A stretch of 64,000 bases of DNA. Source: CAYRUD01 sp964427425. GTDB taxonomy: Bacteria; Chlamydiota; Chlamydiia; Chlamydiales; FEN-1388. Positions 19,749 to 30,315 of this stretch are shown piece by piece. Position 1 is the first letter of the stretch. Every line of letters starts with the position of its first letter. The stretch lies in NCBI GenBank assembly GCA_964427425.1, contig CAYRUD010000014.1, forward strand, positions 434,001-498,000. Reading direction: 5' to 3'. Below the pieces are notes generated by a model. That model did no database searches, was not told the DNA's origin, and saw only the letters and a list, made by a program, of their open reading frames with translations. The translations under genes were made by a program, and so were the position numbers.

Positions 19749-19894
19749 GTAATTATCCAGACCCACTCACAAGCTCCTTAACTCTGTCGTAGGTGATGCA
19801 ATTTATATGCTCCAACCCACCACGAGACAAAGAGAAGAGAAGCATATTCGGCCGCTCATTGCTTTTAAAAATATAATAAAAACTATGGTGTCGT

Positions 19895-22800
19895 ATGAGT
19901 AATATAGATCAGAACTATGTAATGAAGAGTGTTGATAGCCATTCACAATCTTCTTTGGAAGACTCTGATATGGATGAAGAGTATATGAATGATTCACCAT
20001 CATTTATAGAAAATCCATGTCACGTTGATGATCTTCAAGATGTTGCCATGAAGGTTTTGATTGGTCCAGAATTGAAAGAATCTCTCTATGAGGCGCACTC
20101 TGCGGATCATATGGAAAGCAATCTATCTCATGAGGCTGAGGTGGGACTCCATGAGATGAGGCTTCTTACTCGAAAATTTAGACGATTGACACTCGAAGAT
20201 AAGGTAGCGAAAGAGCAGTCTGGACTAGTTGAGGCTTTAAAGAGTCTGTATAAAAAAACGATTGAAGCTGAGGAAAATACCTATGAGAGCGCATCACAAC
20301 CATTTTTGAAAGAAGTAAAAGAGCTTAAGAAAATTATTTCTGACGTGAAGATAAGTGAATTGATAGGTCAATTTCGAGCCGCTCGCGAAAAGATACAAGG
20401 GGATTCAAGGAAAATGGCCTGTCTTTTCTATACTACTTCTGGAAAATTCCAAGTTCGCATCATTGAAAGAGATCTGGCTTTTCAAGATCCATTCTTTTTT
20501 GAGGCATTGAGATATACAGCTAAAAAACTTCATGAAGTTATGGGTGAAGCAATTGATAGAGAAGCTGTGTATGAGTTATTAGATCTACTTAAAGAGAATG
20601 ATAAAGCTTTTTCATCAAATCAGTTGGATACGATTAAGATAATAATAACACGGTTGAAATACCTCTTAGAAACTCAAACGAAAAGCGAATCTAAAAATGA
20701 TTCTCGAGATCTTATCCGTTTTTTTTATCAGCTTCAAAAGCTAGTGGAGTATCATGAGACTTACTTACATTCATTAAGAGAAATGAATTCCTGGACTAGT
20801 GATTTTGCTGAAAGTTGGCTTTGGCAATATAGCGAGGTTTCAGCTTGTATTGAAGAGATCAATCAGCTTCACGACCTAGCAAAAGTGATGTACTCTAGGC
20901 TGCCAATAGTAAAAATTGGCCGCTTTGCTTTTTCTACTCGCCTTCAAAGAGAGTTAAAAGACCCTGTATATAATGATGTGCTTTCGTTTTTATCAGCTGA
21001 AGATGGATTCAAAGTAGGATATACAGGATTGCCTCAGAGATTTGACTTCGACTACTTTAACCTCATATCAGAGGTGTATCCGAAAGACTATAGTGAGCAG
21101 ATTTTGTTCGAAGTTTTCACCTTAACCGATCTTGATACTATCCCAGCGCATCTCCAGGTAAAGCTTGAGGCAATTCGTCACCTAGATATGAAGCATTTGT
21201 GTTTGATTCCTTGTATTGGAAATAGTCAGGCTCTGATTGAGAAATTTCTCTCATTTTGCCCGAATATTCTTTCGTTTAAGGCAAATCTCAAAAAAGACAG
21301 CGATGTGAAACTCTTCTCAAGCGCTTTGAAAAAGATGCCTCAGATAAGGAAACTGGAACTTATAGGTTATCAAGTTACAGATAAGTTCATTCATGAAATT
21401 TCATCTGATGTAGCTCTCGATGAGCTGATTCTACGCTCGAAAATATAACAGGGAAATGTCTGTCTCAAGAAGGTTTCATTTCATTAAAGAAATTAACTCT
21501 TAATTGCTGCCCGAAGGTTTTGGATAAAGAATTGTACAATTTGTCATCAAGAGAGCTCATAGAGTTTAATTGTGGATATAACTTTATTACTGGAAGCTGC
21601 TTGTCGTCACCATCATATGCTAAGCTGCAGAGATTAAGCTTAGAGGGATGTAAAAAAATCTCGGATAAAGAGCTCTATAATCTATCCTCAAAGAATCTTA
21701 AATATCTTGATTGTCGATTTACTCCTATTGAAGGAGGCTTTCTTCACGAAAGAGCATTTAAGAATTTGAAAGTTTTGATTCTTGAAGGGTGCACAAGGAT
21801 CAATGAAATGAATCTTCGAACCATATCATCGACATTCATAGAGGAGCTTGATTGCAGCTCGACACTGATTACTGGACGATGCTTGTCTGCCGATGCATTT
21901 AAGAATTTGAAGAAACTCAAGCTTGAAAACTGCGAGGAGATAACTGACGAGGCATTGCAGGGTATATCTTCCACTCAGCTGACAGTTCTTGATTGCGGAT
22001 CTACATCATTTAATGGCCGGTGTCTCTCAAAGGATGCTTTCAAGAAGTTGAAAGTACTTAATATATCGAATTGTAGCGGGATCACCGATGACGTTTTATC
22101 ATCACTGGCTGCGAAAAATATCGAAGAGCTAAACTGTAGAGAAACAAATATAACTGGCGCTTGCTTTGCGGGGACGGATTTAAAAAACTTAAAATTCTTG
22201 ACGTGTCCTTTTGCGCAGGGCTTCATGATGATGAGCTATATAAGATCGCGTCTACAGAGCTTATCGACTTTCAATGTCGAAGCACTTCTCTTACAGGTAA
22301 ATGCTTTGGTGGGAAGGCGTTTAGGACGGTTAAAATAATCGATGCTTCAAGATGCAAGAATCTTTCAGATAAAGAGGTTTTTTTTCTAAGTTCTCGAGAG
22401 CTCGAAGAAGTCGATTTTAGCAGCACAAATCTGACTGGTGAGTGTTTCTCATCAAAAGCTTTCAAGACTCTAAAAGTCTTGAATATGTCCGATTGCAAAG
22501 TTTTATCAGATGCTTGTTTGAAGCTTCTATCATCTCTTGCGCTTGAAAAAGTTGATTGCAGTAACACATTTATTACTGGAAGCTGTTTTTCAGCTGAGGC
22601 ATTCAAGACGACGAAAAAGCTTTGCCTTGAAGGTTGTGATAATTTGAAAGATGATGATCTCAAGCAATTGTCCTCGAATTCCCTAACTGATTTAGACCTT
22701 AGCAGCAGCTCGATAATTGGCTATTGCTTAGCCGCTGACGGATTTAAAAACGTAAAAAGATTGGATTTAAGGGACTGTGAGCATCTTACTGACTCAGCGT

Positions 22801-23126
22801 TAATGCTTCTCTCATCGACAGCTCTTGAGAGCGTATGTTGCTGCTGCACTCCGATCACTGGAAGATGTTTTTCAGCAAAGGCTTTCGAGAACCTTAAAAA
22901 TCTCTGTGTGAGTGGTTGCGACCACATTTCTGATGTGGAATTAAAGTCTTTGGTTGCGAAGAACCTTCTTGAATTTGATTGTAGTTCCACACCTATCAGT
23001 GGTAGTTGTTTTTCAGCTCCCGCTTTTCGAAATTTGTATGCTATCGATGTGAGCTCTTGCAAAAATCTCAACCCTTTATCGCTTCATGTTTTTGATGGAC
23101 AACCGATAGACATTATTTTGAGGTAA
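19895..23126 (+). pseudogene. LRR protein gene with two frameshifts (relative of the 990-residue LRR gene)
   Basis: Three consecutive open frames together encode one protein collinear with the preceding LRR protein. The first frame gives the same N-terminal region (FYTTSGKFQVRIIERD, LKDPVYNDVLSFLSAEDG) and the first LRR, then stops at 21448. The LRR continues in the next frame from about 21436 (ITGKCLSQEGF, ISLKKLTL). It shifts again near 22170-22180, where the repeat resumes in the third frame (DGFKKLKILDVSFC) and runs to 23126. The breaks fall at an A run and a G run, and no repeat is missing at either. So this is either a freshly decayed gene, assembly or sequencing slippage, or a slippage-switched gene. 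The intact length would be about 1077 residues with about a dozen LRR pairs. Confidence 0.8.
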
Positions 23127-23228
23127 ATAGCATGGGGACATTATCTTGTCTTTAACTAGATTGCTTCATAATACGGCGCTAAGAGTGTTTAATAGGATAC
23201 GAAAAATCATGTATCAAAGAGCTATCAA

Positions 23229-24071
23229 ATGATTCTTAAAAAGCTTCTCATCATGGGAGTCGGGTATGTTGGGACTCGTCTTGTCTTAGGACTTAAATCT
23301 CGAGGATACGAGCTTGTATTGACAACGACGACAGCATCAAAAGTTGAGCGATTGAAAGAGTTTACTGATGAGGTTCTTCTTATTCAGCCTACTGTAGAAT
23401 GCGATCTTCTTAAAAAGGCTATTCATGAGTCAGATGGAATGATTATCCTTATTTCTCCTAAGGAAGGAAGAGGCTATGAAGAGACATATCTTCACACGGC
23501 TCAGATGGTCATGTCATATGTAAAGGAGCGTAAGGCTCCTTTTTACCTTCTCTATACAAGTAGCACTTCCGTTTATGAAGGCATTGATGACGCATGGGCT
23601 ACCGAGGATATGAAACTGCATCCGCTGTCGCCTCATTCGCGAATTCTTTTAGAAACCGAAAACGAGTATGTAACGCATCCAACTTCATGTATATTACGAC
23701 TAGGCGGAATATATGGGCCCGGACGAACTCTTGAAGATCGAGCGAGGAAAATGTCGGGGACCAAGCTTCCGAGAAGTGGGGATGAGCCAACAAATCATAT
23801 CCATGTAGATGATATCGTCTCTGCGATTCAATTTTGTCTCAATCGAAGGCTTACTGGAATCTATAATCTTACAAATGACGATCATCAGTCAAGAAAGGTG
23901 CTTTATGGTGAGATTTGTCAATCACTGGGAATTCTTTTTCCGCAGTGGAGCAATGGAGCGCAAGGAAAGTTACATAGAGGGTATAAGGTTTCGAGTCTAA
24001 AAATCCAATCAGAAGGGTACATCTTTAAACATCCTCGCCTTATTTTGCATGAACTCGCTAATAAAATTTGA
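23229..24071 (+). CDS. NAD-dependent epimerase/dehydratase family protein (YeeZ-like SDR)
   Basis: A 280-residue extended short-chain dehydrogenase. The nucleotide-binding loop is GVGYVGTRL at residues 11-19. A YTSSTSVYEG strand and serine pair lie near residues 109-118, RLGGIYGPGR near 156-165, and HIHVDDIVSAI near residues 189-199. The active-site YxxxK is not evident (the expected region reads SRILLETENEY), as in the atypical YeeZ-like SDR group, so the activity may not be a standard oxidoreduction. The substrate is unknown. It stands alone on the plus strand between the LRR pseudogene and acs. Confidence 0.82.
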   Translation: MILKKLLIMGVGYVGTRLVLGLKSRGYELVLTTTTASKVERLKEFTDEVLLIQPTVECDLLKKAIHESDGMIILISPKEGRGYEETYLHTAQMVMSYVKERKAPFYLLYTSSTSVYEGIDDAWATEDMKLHPLSPHSRILLETENEYVTHPTSCILRLGGIYGPGRTLEDRARKMSGTKLPRSGDEPTNHIHVDDIVSAIQFCLNRRLTGIYNLTNDDHQSRKVLYGEICQSLGILFPQWSNGAQGKLHRGYKVSSLKIQSEGYIFKHPRLILHELANKI

Positions 24072-24276
24072 ATTATACTGAGTGAGATGAACTTTTCAGT
24101 AGACAGGGTTTTTGCTCTCAGCGTATTCTATTTTCTGACATATCCCGAATTCATTAGTGTAGGCAAATACGTATATTTGCACTGTATTACCTCGAACAAA
24201 AAGTTTGAGAATGTTCCTTCTTCAAGTTGAATTTACATTCTTTTTACCTCTGTATAATATTTTCTGATACAAAACG

Positions 24277-26199
24277 ATGTCTTTTTCAAATAACCCGCTC
24301 GTTTCTCCTTCGGATGAATTTAGAAATAACGCCAATATTCAGTCCCATAGCATCTATGAGGATGCATCTCTTGATCGAGAGGCTTTTTGGGCTAAACAGG
24401 CTGAATGTCTAGACTGGTTTCAACCATGGGATAAGGTTCTTGAATGGGATCCTCCTCATGCAAGTTGGTTTTTGGGTGGAAAGCTCAATGCGTGTTACAA
24501 CTGCGTTGACCGCCATATGAAAACAGATAAGCGTTACAAGACAGCTATCATATGGGAGGGAGAAAGAGGTGAGGAAAGGACTCTTACCTACGAAGATCTG
24601 TATCGAGAAGTCAATAAGTTTAGTAATGTTTTAAAGAGCTTAGGGGTGCGAAAGGGAGATAAGGTTGCGATATATCTTCCAATGATTCCGGAAGCTGTCA
24701 TCGCAATGCTCAGCTGCGCTCGTATCGGAGCAGTTCATACAGTTGTATTCGGCGGATTCTCTGCAACATCATTGCGCGATCGAATTTTAGACGCTGACGC
24801 CAAAGTCCTGATCACTGCCGACGGTGGATTCCGTAAGGGTAAAGTTATTCATCTCAAAGAGACTGCGGACATTGCTCTCCGTGACGAAAATCCCATTGAA
24901 AAAGTAGTTGTCGTAAGACATAGTCAACATCCAGTCCAAATGCAAGAAGGGCGTGATGTGTGGTATGATGAGCTTATGAAGACTGCCGCTCCTGAGTGCC
25001 CTCCTGAGGAAGTTGACTCTGAAGATCAACTCTATATTCTCTATACATCTGGGACAACTGGAAAGCCAAAGGGGATTGTTCATACAACTGGCGGCTACAT
25101 GGTAGGCGTTACAAAGTCGATGGAGTGGGTCTTCGATCTTAAAGACTCAGATATTTATTGGTGTACCGCTGATGTTGGCTGGGTGACAGGACATAGCTAC
25201 GTTGTATATGGTCCTTTGGCGAACGGTGTGACACAGCTTCTCTATGAAGGAGCCCCTGATTTTCCTGAGCGTAATCGATTCTGGCAGCTGATCGAAAAGT
25301 ATCGAGTTACCATTCTCTATACTGCGCCAACAGCGATCCGCATGTTTATGAAATGGGGGGAAGAGTGGATTAAAGAGCATGATCTTTCTTCCCTTCGTCT
25401 CTTAGGATCTGTCGGAGAGCCTATTAATCCTGAAGTGTGGATGTGGTATTACACTCACATCGGACAAGAAAAATGTCCTGTTGTTGACACCTGGTGGCAG
25501 ACAGAAACGGGAAGCATTATGATCGCACCTCTTCCTGGATTAATATCTCTCAAGCCTGGAAGCGCTGCAAGACCTCTTCCTGGTGTTGAATTAGCTATCG
25601 TCGATGACTCAGGTGAGCATGGCTCTTCTGGATATCTTGCTGTAACGGCTCCATGGCCATCGATGCTACGCGGGATTCATAATGATCCGCAGCGTTATAA
25701 AGAGACATATTGGAAAAAGTGGGATAACAGGTACTACTTCACTGGTGATGGTGCTAAAAGAGATGAAGACGGCTATTTCTGGCTTATGGGACGAGTAGAC
25801 GATGTTATTAACGTCTCAGGTCATCGATTGGGAACTATGGAGCTTGAGAGCGTCTTAGTTGATTTTCCTAAGGTCGCAGAATCCGCAGTAGTCGCAATTG
25901 CCCATCCAATTAAAGGACAGGCAATCTTGGCGTTCGTAACGCTAAGAGAAAAAGCAGTCTTCGATCATACGCTCGAAGATGAGCTTAAACAGCACGTAGT
26001 TAATCGAATTGGGGCTATCGCTCGCCCAGAGAAAATTATCTTTATTTGTGAACTTCCAAAAACCCGTAGTGGCAAGATCATGAGAAGACTTCTACGTGAT
26101 ATTGCTGAAGGTCGTGTTGTTGGTGATGTGTCGACTCTTGCTGATCCCGCTGTAGTTGAAGATATTAAAGAGCACTATAAGGAAGACGAGAAAGCTTAA
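24277..26199 (+). CDS. acs: Acetyl-CoA synthetase
   Basis: A 640-residue AMP-forming acetate-CoA ligase of normal family length. Seen: the adenylate-forming P-loop YTSGTTGKPKG near residue 257, DTWWQTETGS near 408-417, the hinge region YFTGDGAKRDEDGYFWLMGRVDDVINVSGHR near residues 488-518, and the C-terminal PKTRSGKIMRR near 596-606. The Lys in the last motif is the conserved catalytic lysine that Pat-type acetylation controls in other bacteria. It converts acetate, ATP and CoA to acetyl-CoA in the cytoplasm, so the organism can activate acetate. A hairpin with a T run follows the stop. Confidence 0.97.
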   Translation: MSFSNNPLVSPSDEFRNNANIQSHSIYEDASLDREAFWAKQAECLDWFQPWDKVLEWDPPHASWFLGGKLNACYNCVDRHMKTDKRYKTAIIWEGERGEERTLTYEDLYREVNKFSNVLKSLGVRKGDKVAIYLPMIPEAVIAMLSCARIGAVHTVVFGGFSATSLRDRILDADAKVLITADGGFRKGKVIHLKETADIALRDENPIEKVVVVRHSQHPVQMQEGRDVWYDELMKTAAPECPPEEVDSEDQLYILYTSGTTGKPKGIVHTTGGYMVGVTKSMEWVFDLKDSDIYWCTADVGWVTGHSYVVYGPLANGVTQLLYEGAPDFPERNRFWQLIEKYRVTILYTAPTAIRMFMKWGEEWIKEHDLSSLRLLGSVGEPINPEVWMWYYTHIGQEKCPVVDTWWQTETGSIMIAPLPGLISLKPGSAARPLPGVELAIVDDSGEHGSSGYLAVTAPWPSMLRGIHNDPQRYKETYWKKWDNRYYFTGDGAKRDEDGYFWLMGRVDDVINVSGHRLGTMELESVLVDFPKVAESAVVAIAHPIKGQAILAFVTLREKAVFDHTLEDELKQHVVNRIGAIARPEKIIFICELPKTRSGKIMRRLLRDIAEGRVVGDVSTLADPAVVEDIKEHYKEDEKA

Positions 26200-26212
26200 A
26201 AGAGACGAAGAG

Positions 26213-26245
26213 AGGGCAGCTTTAATTGGACTGCCCTTTCTTTTT
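26213..26245 (+). terminator. Rho-independent terminator after acs
   Basis: A 7-bp stem (AGGGCAG/CTGCCCT) with an 11-base loop, followed by TTCTTTTTAT, lies 13 bases after the acs stop. It overlaps the last codons of the convergent P-loop kinase gene, so it may also end that transcript. Confidence 0.8.
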
Positions 26246-26743
26246 ATATCTATTTAGAATTCGTTCTGCAACTTGATCTGCTGAGAGGCGAGAATTATCG
26301 AATCTCTCATGAAACCCTTTAAAATCTTGCTGCTGCTGATAGACCATTTTGAATTGTTCATCTGTAAGACAACGCCCTCTTGTAAGAAACCGCCTCCTAT
26401 TTTCCTCAAATTCAGGTAACAGTTGAATTACTTGCAGATTATATCCCTCTAGCCTTGCCTCATAAATGGGTAACGTGTCGCTTTCAAGAACATCTAAAAT
26501 GATTACGTGATACGACTGGTTAGCAAAGCTTCTCGCTATATCAGAGACAATATGAACTCCGAGATATTGCTGATCTTTGCCAAGAGTGCCATCCCATGGA
26601 GCGAGATGAGGATTTACAAACATGGCTCGGATCAGATCAAAGTCAACCACTGCACATGGCTGTATATCCTCGCTGAGCGCTTTCGCGACTGAATTTTTTC
26701 CCGAAGCTGTCGGTCCTGTAAGTACGAGGATAGGACTAGTCAT
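26222..26743 (-). CDS. P-loop nucleoside/nucleotide kinase-like ATPase (AAA_33 type)
   Basis: A 173-residue protein with an N-terminal Walker A motif, GPTASGKNS, at residues 9-17. A DFDLIRAMF strand-turn near residues 34-42 has the acidic pair expected for a phosphoryl acceptor site. A lid-like ENRRRFLTRGR segment lies near residues 113-123. The size and motif order suit small kinases of the shikimate, gluconate or chloramphenicol-phosphotransferase-like group. The substrate cannot be named. It is convergent with acs and followed upstream on the same strand, with a gap of about 90 bases, by alaX. Confidence 0.7.
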   Translation of the reverse strand: MTSPILVLTGPTASGKNSVAKALSEDIQPCAVVDFDLIRAMFVNPHLAPWDGTLGKDQQYLGVHIVSDIARSFANQSYHVIILDVLESDTLPIYEARLEGYNLQVIQLLPEFEENRRRFLTRGRCLTDEQFKMVYQQQQDFKGFHERFDNSRLSADQVAERILNRYKKKGQSN

Positions 26744-26836
26744 AGAGAAACCACAAAATAAAGGCTCTTTAAGAATTGGAGTCGAGAGCTTCTGCTATAC
26801 ATCTTAAAGCTGCAGTCATAAAAATATGGTTTGGAT

Positions 26837-27553
26837 TTACGTTAGTCGATAGTGAACATGAGTCGTCGAGTCTTTTTTCTCTATTGGAAGAATGGTAATA
26901 TGGCCGATCTCAGATGTCGAATGTACCTGGGTTCCACCATCTGCGACACTTCCAATGCCTTCCAAAGTTAATAGGCGGAGTGGCTTATTTGAGGGAAGAC
27001 CTGGCTGAAGATACATGACCTCTTGCTCTAGCTCTTTGTAGTCGGCAAATCGAAAGGAAAGAGAGAGGTTATTTTCAACTAGCTCGTTTGCTTTCCTCTC
27101 AAGAGCTTCTCTAAAATCCTCTTCTACCGTTCCTTGATAAATAATGTATGGTTTTTTTCCATGATCTCCTTTTAAGGGAACAAGGTGTGTAGGAGAGTAT
27201 CCTAAGAGATGCAAGGCAAAATCGACTATATGGCCAGCAGAGTGAAGTCTCATGTGGAGGAATCTTCTGTCCCAATCGATTTTCCCTCGAATTTGAGATC
27301 CAGAAAGTGGAGGCTCGTTGCTCTCTACACAATGTACAATTTTGTCTCCTTTTTGGAGTACTTGGTACACTTTGCCTTCCCACTCTTCAGTAGCTATGAT
27401 TCCTTGATCTGTAGGCTGTCCTCCACCCATTGGATAGAAAATTGTCCTATCAAGAACGACTTGCCATCGAAGATTTCCTTCAGGAATAACTTCGACAATA
27501 GAGGCGGTCATTTCCTTGAGATATGAATCATGAAGATAGAGAGGAAAAGTCAT
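26837..27553 (-). CDS. alaX: Alanyl-tRNA editing protein AlaX
   Basis: A 238-residue free-standing editing domain. AlaX proteins hydrolyse Ser- or Gly-tRNA(Ala) in trans. Seen: the N-terminal FYPMGGGQPTDQG motif at residues 39-51, the first zinc motif HxxxH at H104 and H108 (HSAGH), and the second zinc region around residues 205-217. The second motif normally reads CGGTH; here it is DGGTQVHSTSEIG, so the usual Cys is Asp and the His may be displaced to H211. Either a variant metal site or a different AlaX subgroup is possible. Length fits the AlaX-M class. It is a single gene on the minus strand. Confidence 0.88.
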   Translation of the reverse strand: MTFPLYLHDSYLKEMTASIVEVIPEGNLRWQVVLDRTIFYPMGGGQPTDQGIIATEEWEGKVYQVLQKGDKIVHCVESNEPPLSGSQIRGKIDWDRRFLHMRLHSAGHIVDFALHLLGYSPTHLVPLKGDHGKKPYIIYQGTVEEDFREALERKANELVENNLSLSFRFADYKELEQEVMYLQPGLPSNKPLRLLTLEGIGSVADGGTQVHSTSEIGHITILPIEKKDSTTHVHYRLT

Positions 27554-27687
27554 ATGTCAGAGCTCCCATTTTACTTAAGCTTTGTAGTGTACAACATGAG
27601 AGTGAGATATGGCAATGGAAGCACAAGAGATCGTAGGAGACAGAGCTCCGCTATGAAAGTGAATTGGTAGCGGAGCGTACGATAGGT

Positions 27688-28644
27688 TTATGATACCTTA
27701 GGCTGTATACGGGTACTAACCGGTGTTGCCATTGCATCGGATTTTCTATACTTCATAAGCATCTCTTGGATAAGGAGACGCTTAGATAAAGGTTTGAATC
27801 TCAATGTTTCGGTATTCCAATCTGAAGTAGTGGTTATAGATTCATCTTTTGATGTGATTGTGACTGTCACCTTTCCTTTCGTTTTTCCTGAGACTTCTGG
27901 AAGAATGATGCTTTTTGCGCATCCCTTTTCATCCATCGTAATGTTGTTTACAGTGATAATCTCTCCTTCAGAGTTGCTTGAAAGAGAAACGATTTCGTTG
28001 GGCTCAAATCCAGTCATGACTGCTTGAACGACATTTCCACCACACTCTTTCTTTTTGAGTTGAAGAGACTGACCTTTCGTCCCACGCGCGATAATTGGCT
28101 TGTAGTCAAAAGTAGCATGTCGAATGGAGAAGTCTTTCTTCGAAATGAGATACCAATCCGACGAAAAGCCTGGGATAGCATAGGTTGTGATGAGTGATTC
28201 TGCACAAAATGGGGGCGAGTCTTTGGGTGCGCTCATAAGTTGCCCAATGTTTCCTTCTTCAGTGACATCCAAAGCCATAAATAATTCGAGCATGCAAGGA
28301 CAACTTGTTGACGGGCAATAGAGATAATACTTTCCTGCCGGTACATCTACAACAGATGGAGTCAGAAATCCAACTGGATATCGCAATTTGGAAGTTCTCG
28401 TTGGAGGTATCACTTCAGGATCAAATAAATCGATAGTGAATGTTCCCTCCTTTATGCATACATCTTCTACTGCATCGCTAAGAGCAATGGTTGATATGGC
28501 ATATGGGATGTTGCTTTCAGAGCGAGGATGCGAGCACCCCGTCGTGAAAAAGCTCCCAAAAAGAATAAGCGCAAGAGAAAGAAGCTGAAGAAGAAAGTGG
28601 CGGGATGCACTGGTCAGTAGTTTTCGAGAAAATATCGCTATCAT
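27688..28644 (-). CDS. Putative lipoprotein, function unknown
   Basis: I place the start at an internal ATG, giving about 318 residues. From there the protein begins with a basic n-region, a long hydrophobic stretch (HFLLQLLSLALILFGSFF) and a lipobox TTGC at Cys37, so it should be a lipid-anchored envelope protein. The reading frame is open for 24 more codons upstream, which is less likely to be used because it would bury the signal. The mature part has several CxC-like pairs (STSCPCMLE, GGNV) and predicted beta-sheet. A large middle segment ends in a Ser/Thr-rich, Ig-like beta region. No known family was recognised. It is divergent from the SLC13 transporter. Confidence 0.65.
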   Translation of the reverse strand: MIAIFSRKLLTSASRHFLLQLLSLALILFGSFFTTGCSHPRSESNIPYAISTIALSDAVEDVCIKEGTFTIDLFDPEVIPPTRTSKLRYPVGFLTPSVVDVPAGKYYLYCPSTSCPCMLELFMALDVTEEGNIGQLMSAPKDSPPFCAESLITTYAIPGFSSDWYLISKKDFSIRHATFDYKPIIARGTKGQSLQLKKKECGGNVVQAVMTGFEPNEIVSLSSNSEGEIITVNNITMDEKGCAKSIILPEVSGKTKGKVTVTITSKDESITTTSDWNTETLRFKPLSKRLLIQEMLMKYRKSDAMATPVSTRIQPKVS

Positions 28645-28807
28645 GATGATTCGATTCCGTGAAGAAATGTGGTTGTTTTGAGCGAGGAGATTGCGATATG
28701 AGCAAATGGAAGTCAAATAGTTTTGGATAAGCTATATAGCTCTACATGTTGATCGAATTCCAAGATGGGGTGTAAAGAAAAGGGGATGATTTGAAGAGCG
28801 GGGGCAT

Positions 28808-30151
28808 ATGAGACATAAGGCTGTATTTTCTAAGAAGCGCTTTTGGTTCTTTCTCCTTATCCCGCTTGTTCTCTATTTCATTTTACCTGACTCAATTCCT
28901 GAGAATGGAAAAAGGGTTATCTCAGTCTTATCATTCGCGACCATTTTCTGGGCTTTTGAGGTGCTTCCCTTATGGATTACCTCTTTATGGGTTGTGCTTT
29001 TCCTCTCATTCCTCACCGTTTCACCGGAAGGAATACGGCAATATGGATTATTCTTTACAAGTTTTTCAAATCCGCTGATTCTCTTATTTTTCGGCGGCTT
29101 TGTTCTCGCTTCCGCTTTGCGAAAACATCGTGTTGATGAGTATATATTAGTGCGGGTGCTACAGCTTGCGGGCTCAAACTCCTATGCTATTTTAGCCGCG
29201 ACTCTCTGTATGAGCGCATTTTTCTCAATGTGGATCTCAAACACAGCTGCGGCGGCTATGGTGCTAGCTTTGACAAAACCTCTCTTTCAGGGGCTTTCTA
29301 AAACCGATCCTATGAGAAAAGGACTTCCTCTTGCTATCGCATTTGGATGTAATATTGGAGGCATGGGAACTCCTATCGGCACTCCGCCAAATGCTATTGT
29401 TCTTGGTATTTTAAGAGAAGTTGGCATCAGAATAGATTTTTTATCTTGGATGATGATGGTTGTGCCTTTAGTCGTACTTATTCTTGTATTCGTGTTCCTG
29501 TTGCTTATCTGTCTCTTTCCTCCTAAAGAAAAAAAACTGTCCATCAATATAAATACTGATCTCTTCCTGTCAAAAGAGGCGGCATATGTGGGCTCGGTAG
29601 CAGGATTCATGATTTTGTTATGGCTTACTGAGCCATTTCATGGAATCTCAGAGTCTTGGGTAGCTCTCTTGGGAGTGGCCTTACTGACGTCCCTTCGACT
29701 CTCAACACTTGGAGATATTAAACGAATTGATTGGGATATTCTTCTTCTGATGTGTGGAGGATTAGCGCTTGGAACCGCGATTGAGAAAAGCGAAATTCTT
29801 ATTTCCTCATTATCTGTTCTAAGTAGCTACAACGATCTCATTGTCATCATTGGATTCTGTATGGTAACGCTTCTCTTATCGACTTTTTTAAGTAACACTG
29901 CGACAGCAAATCTTCTTCTACCTTTCGCGGCAGGAATTTCTTCAGTAGAGGCAAGTTTGATAGCAATTCCCGTAGCTCTTACATGTTCTCTCGGTATGTC
30001 TTTGCCCGTATCGACACCGCCAAATGCCTTGGCGTACTCCTATGGTGCTTTGAAGACAATGGATTTTATTAAGACCGGGGTGACTGTAGGAATTGGAGGT
30101 CTTATTCTTATTCTCATAGGCTTCAAGTGGATTATACCGTGGTTTGTTTAA
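28808..30151 (+). CDS. SLC13/DASS family anion:sodium symporter
   Basis: A 447-residue polytopic membrane protein with about eleven hydrophobic segments. It has the internal two-fold DASS pattern: SNTAAAAMV near residues 144-152 paired with SNTATANLLLP near 362-372, and IGTPPNAIVLG near 193-203 paired with STPPNALAY near 401-409. These SNT and TPPN motifs bind sodium and the substrate carboxylate in the family. Substrates are usually di- or tricarboxylates such as succinate or malate, though sulfate or phosphate cannot be excluded. It would supply host carboxylates to the bacterium. The ATG is preceded by a G-rich GCGGGGGC sequence. Confidence 0.92.
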   Translation: MRHKAVFSKKRFWFFLLIPLVLYFILPDSIPENGKRVISVLSFATIFWAFEVLPLWITSLWVVLFLSFLTVSPEGIRQYGLFFTSFSNPLILLFFGGFVLASALRKHRVDEYILVRVLQLAGSNSYAILAATLCMSAFFSMWISNTAAAAMVLALTKPLFQGLSKTDPMRKGLPLAIAFGCNIGGMGTPIGTPPNAIVLGILREVGIRIDFLSWMMMVVPLVVLILVFVFLLLICLFPPKEKKLSININTDLFLSKEAAYVGSVAGFMILLWLTEPFHGISESWVALLGVALLTSLRLSTLGDIKRIDWDILLLMCGGLALGTAIEKSEILISSLSVLSSYNDLIVIIGFCMVTLLLSTFLSNTATANLLLPFAAGISSVEASLIAIPVALTCSLGMSLPVSTPPNALAYSYGALKTMDFIKTGVTVGIGGLILILIGFKWIIPWFV

Positions 30152-30315
30152 GAGGTTATAATCCAAGAGAACTTTTCGTAATTCTTTGTGATGTGTCAAT
30201 TAGTCTCGTTTTACCTGCTGAACAATGTTTGGGCTTAAAAATTATTTAGGGATGGAATGATAAGACTTGCCGCTTATATGATCACCGGCCTTTTCGCAAA
30301 GGGGATGATGATTTT

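Noticed and set aside
22161..23126. Third LRR frame as an independent 321-residue gene
   Set aside because: Its repeats continue those of the preceding frame with no gap and no start or ribosome-binding site, so a frameshifted single gene is simpler.
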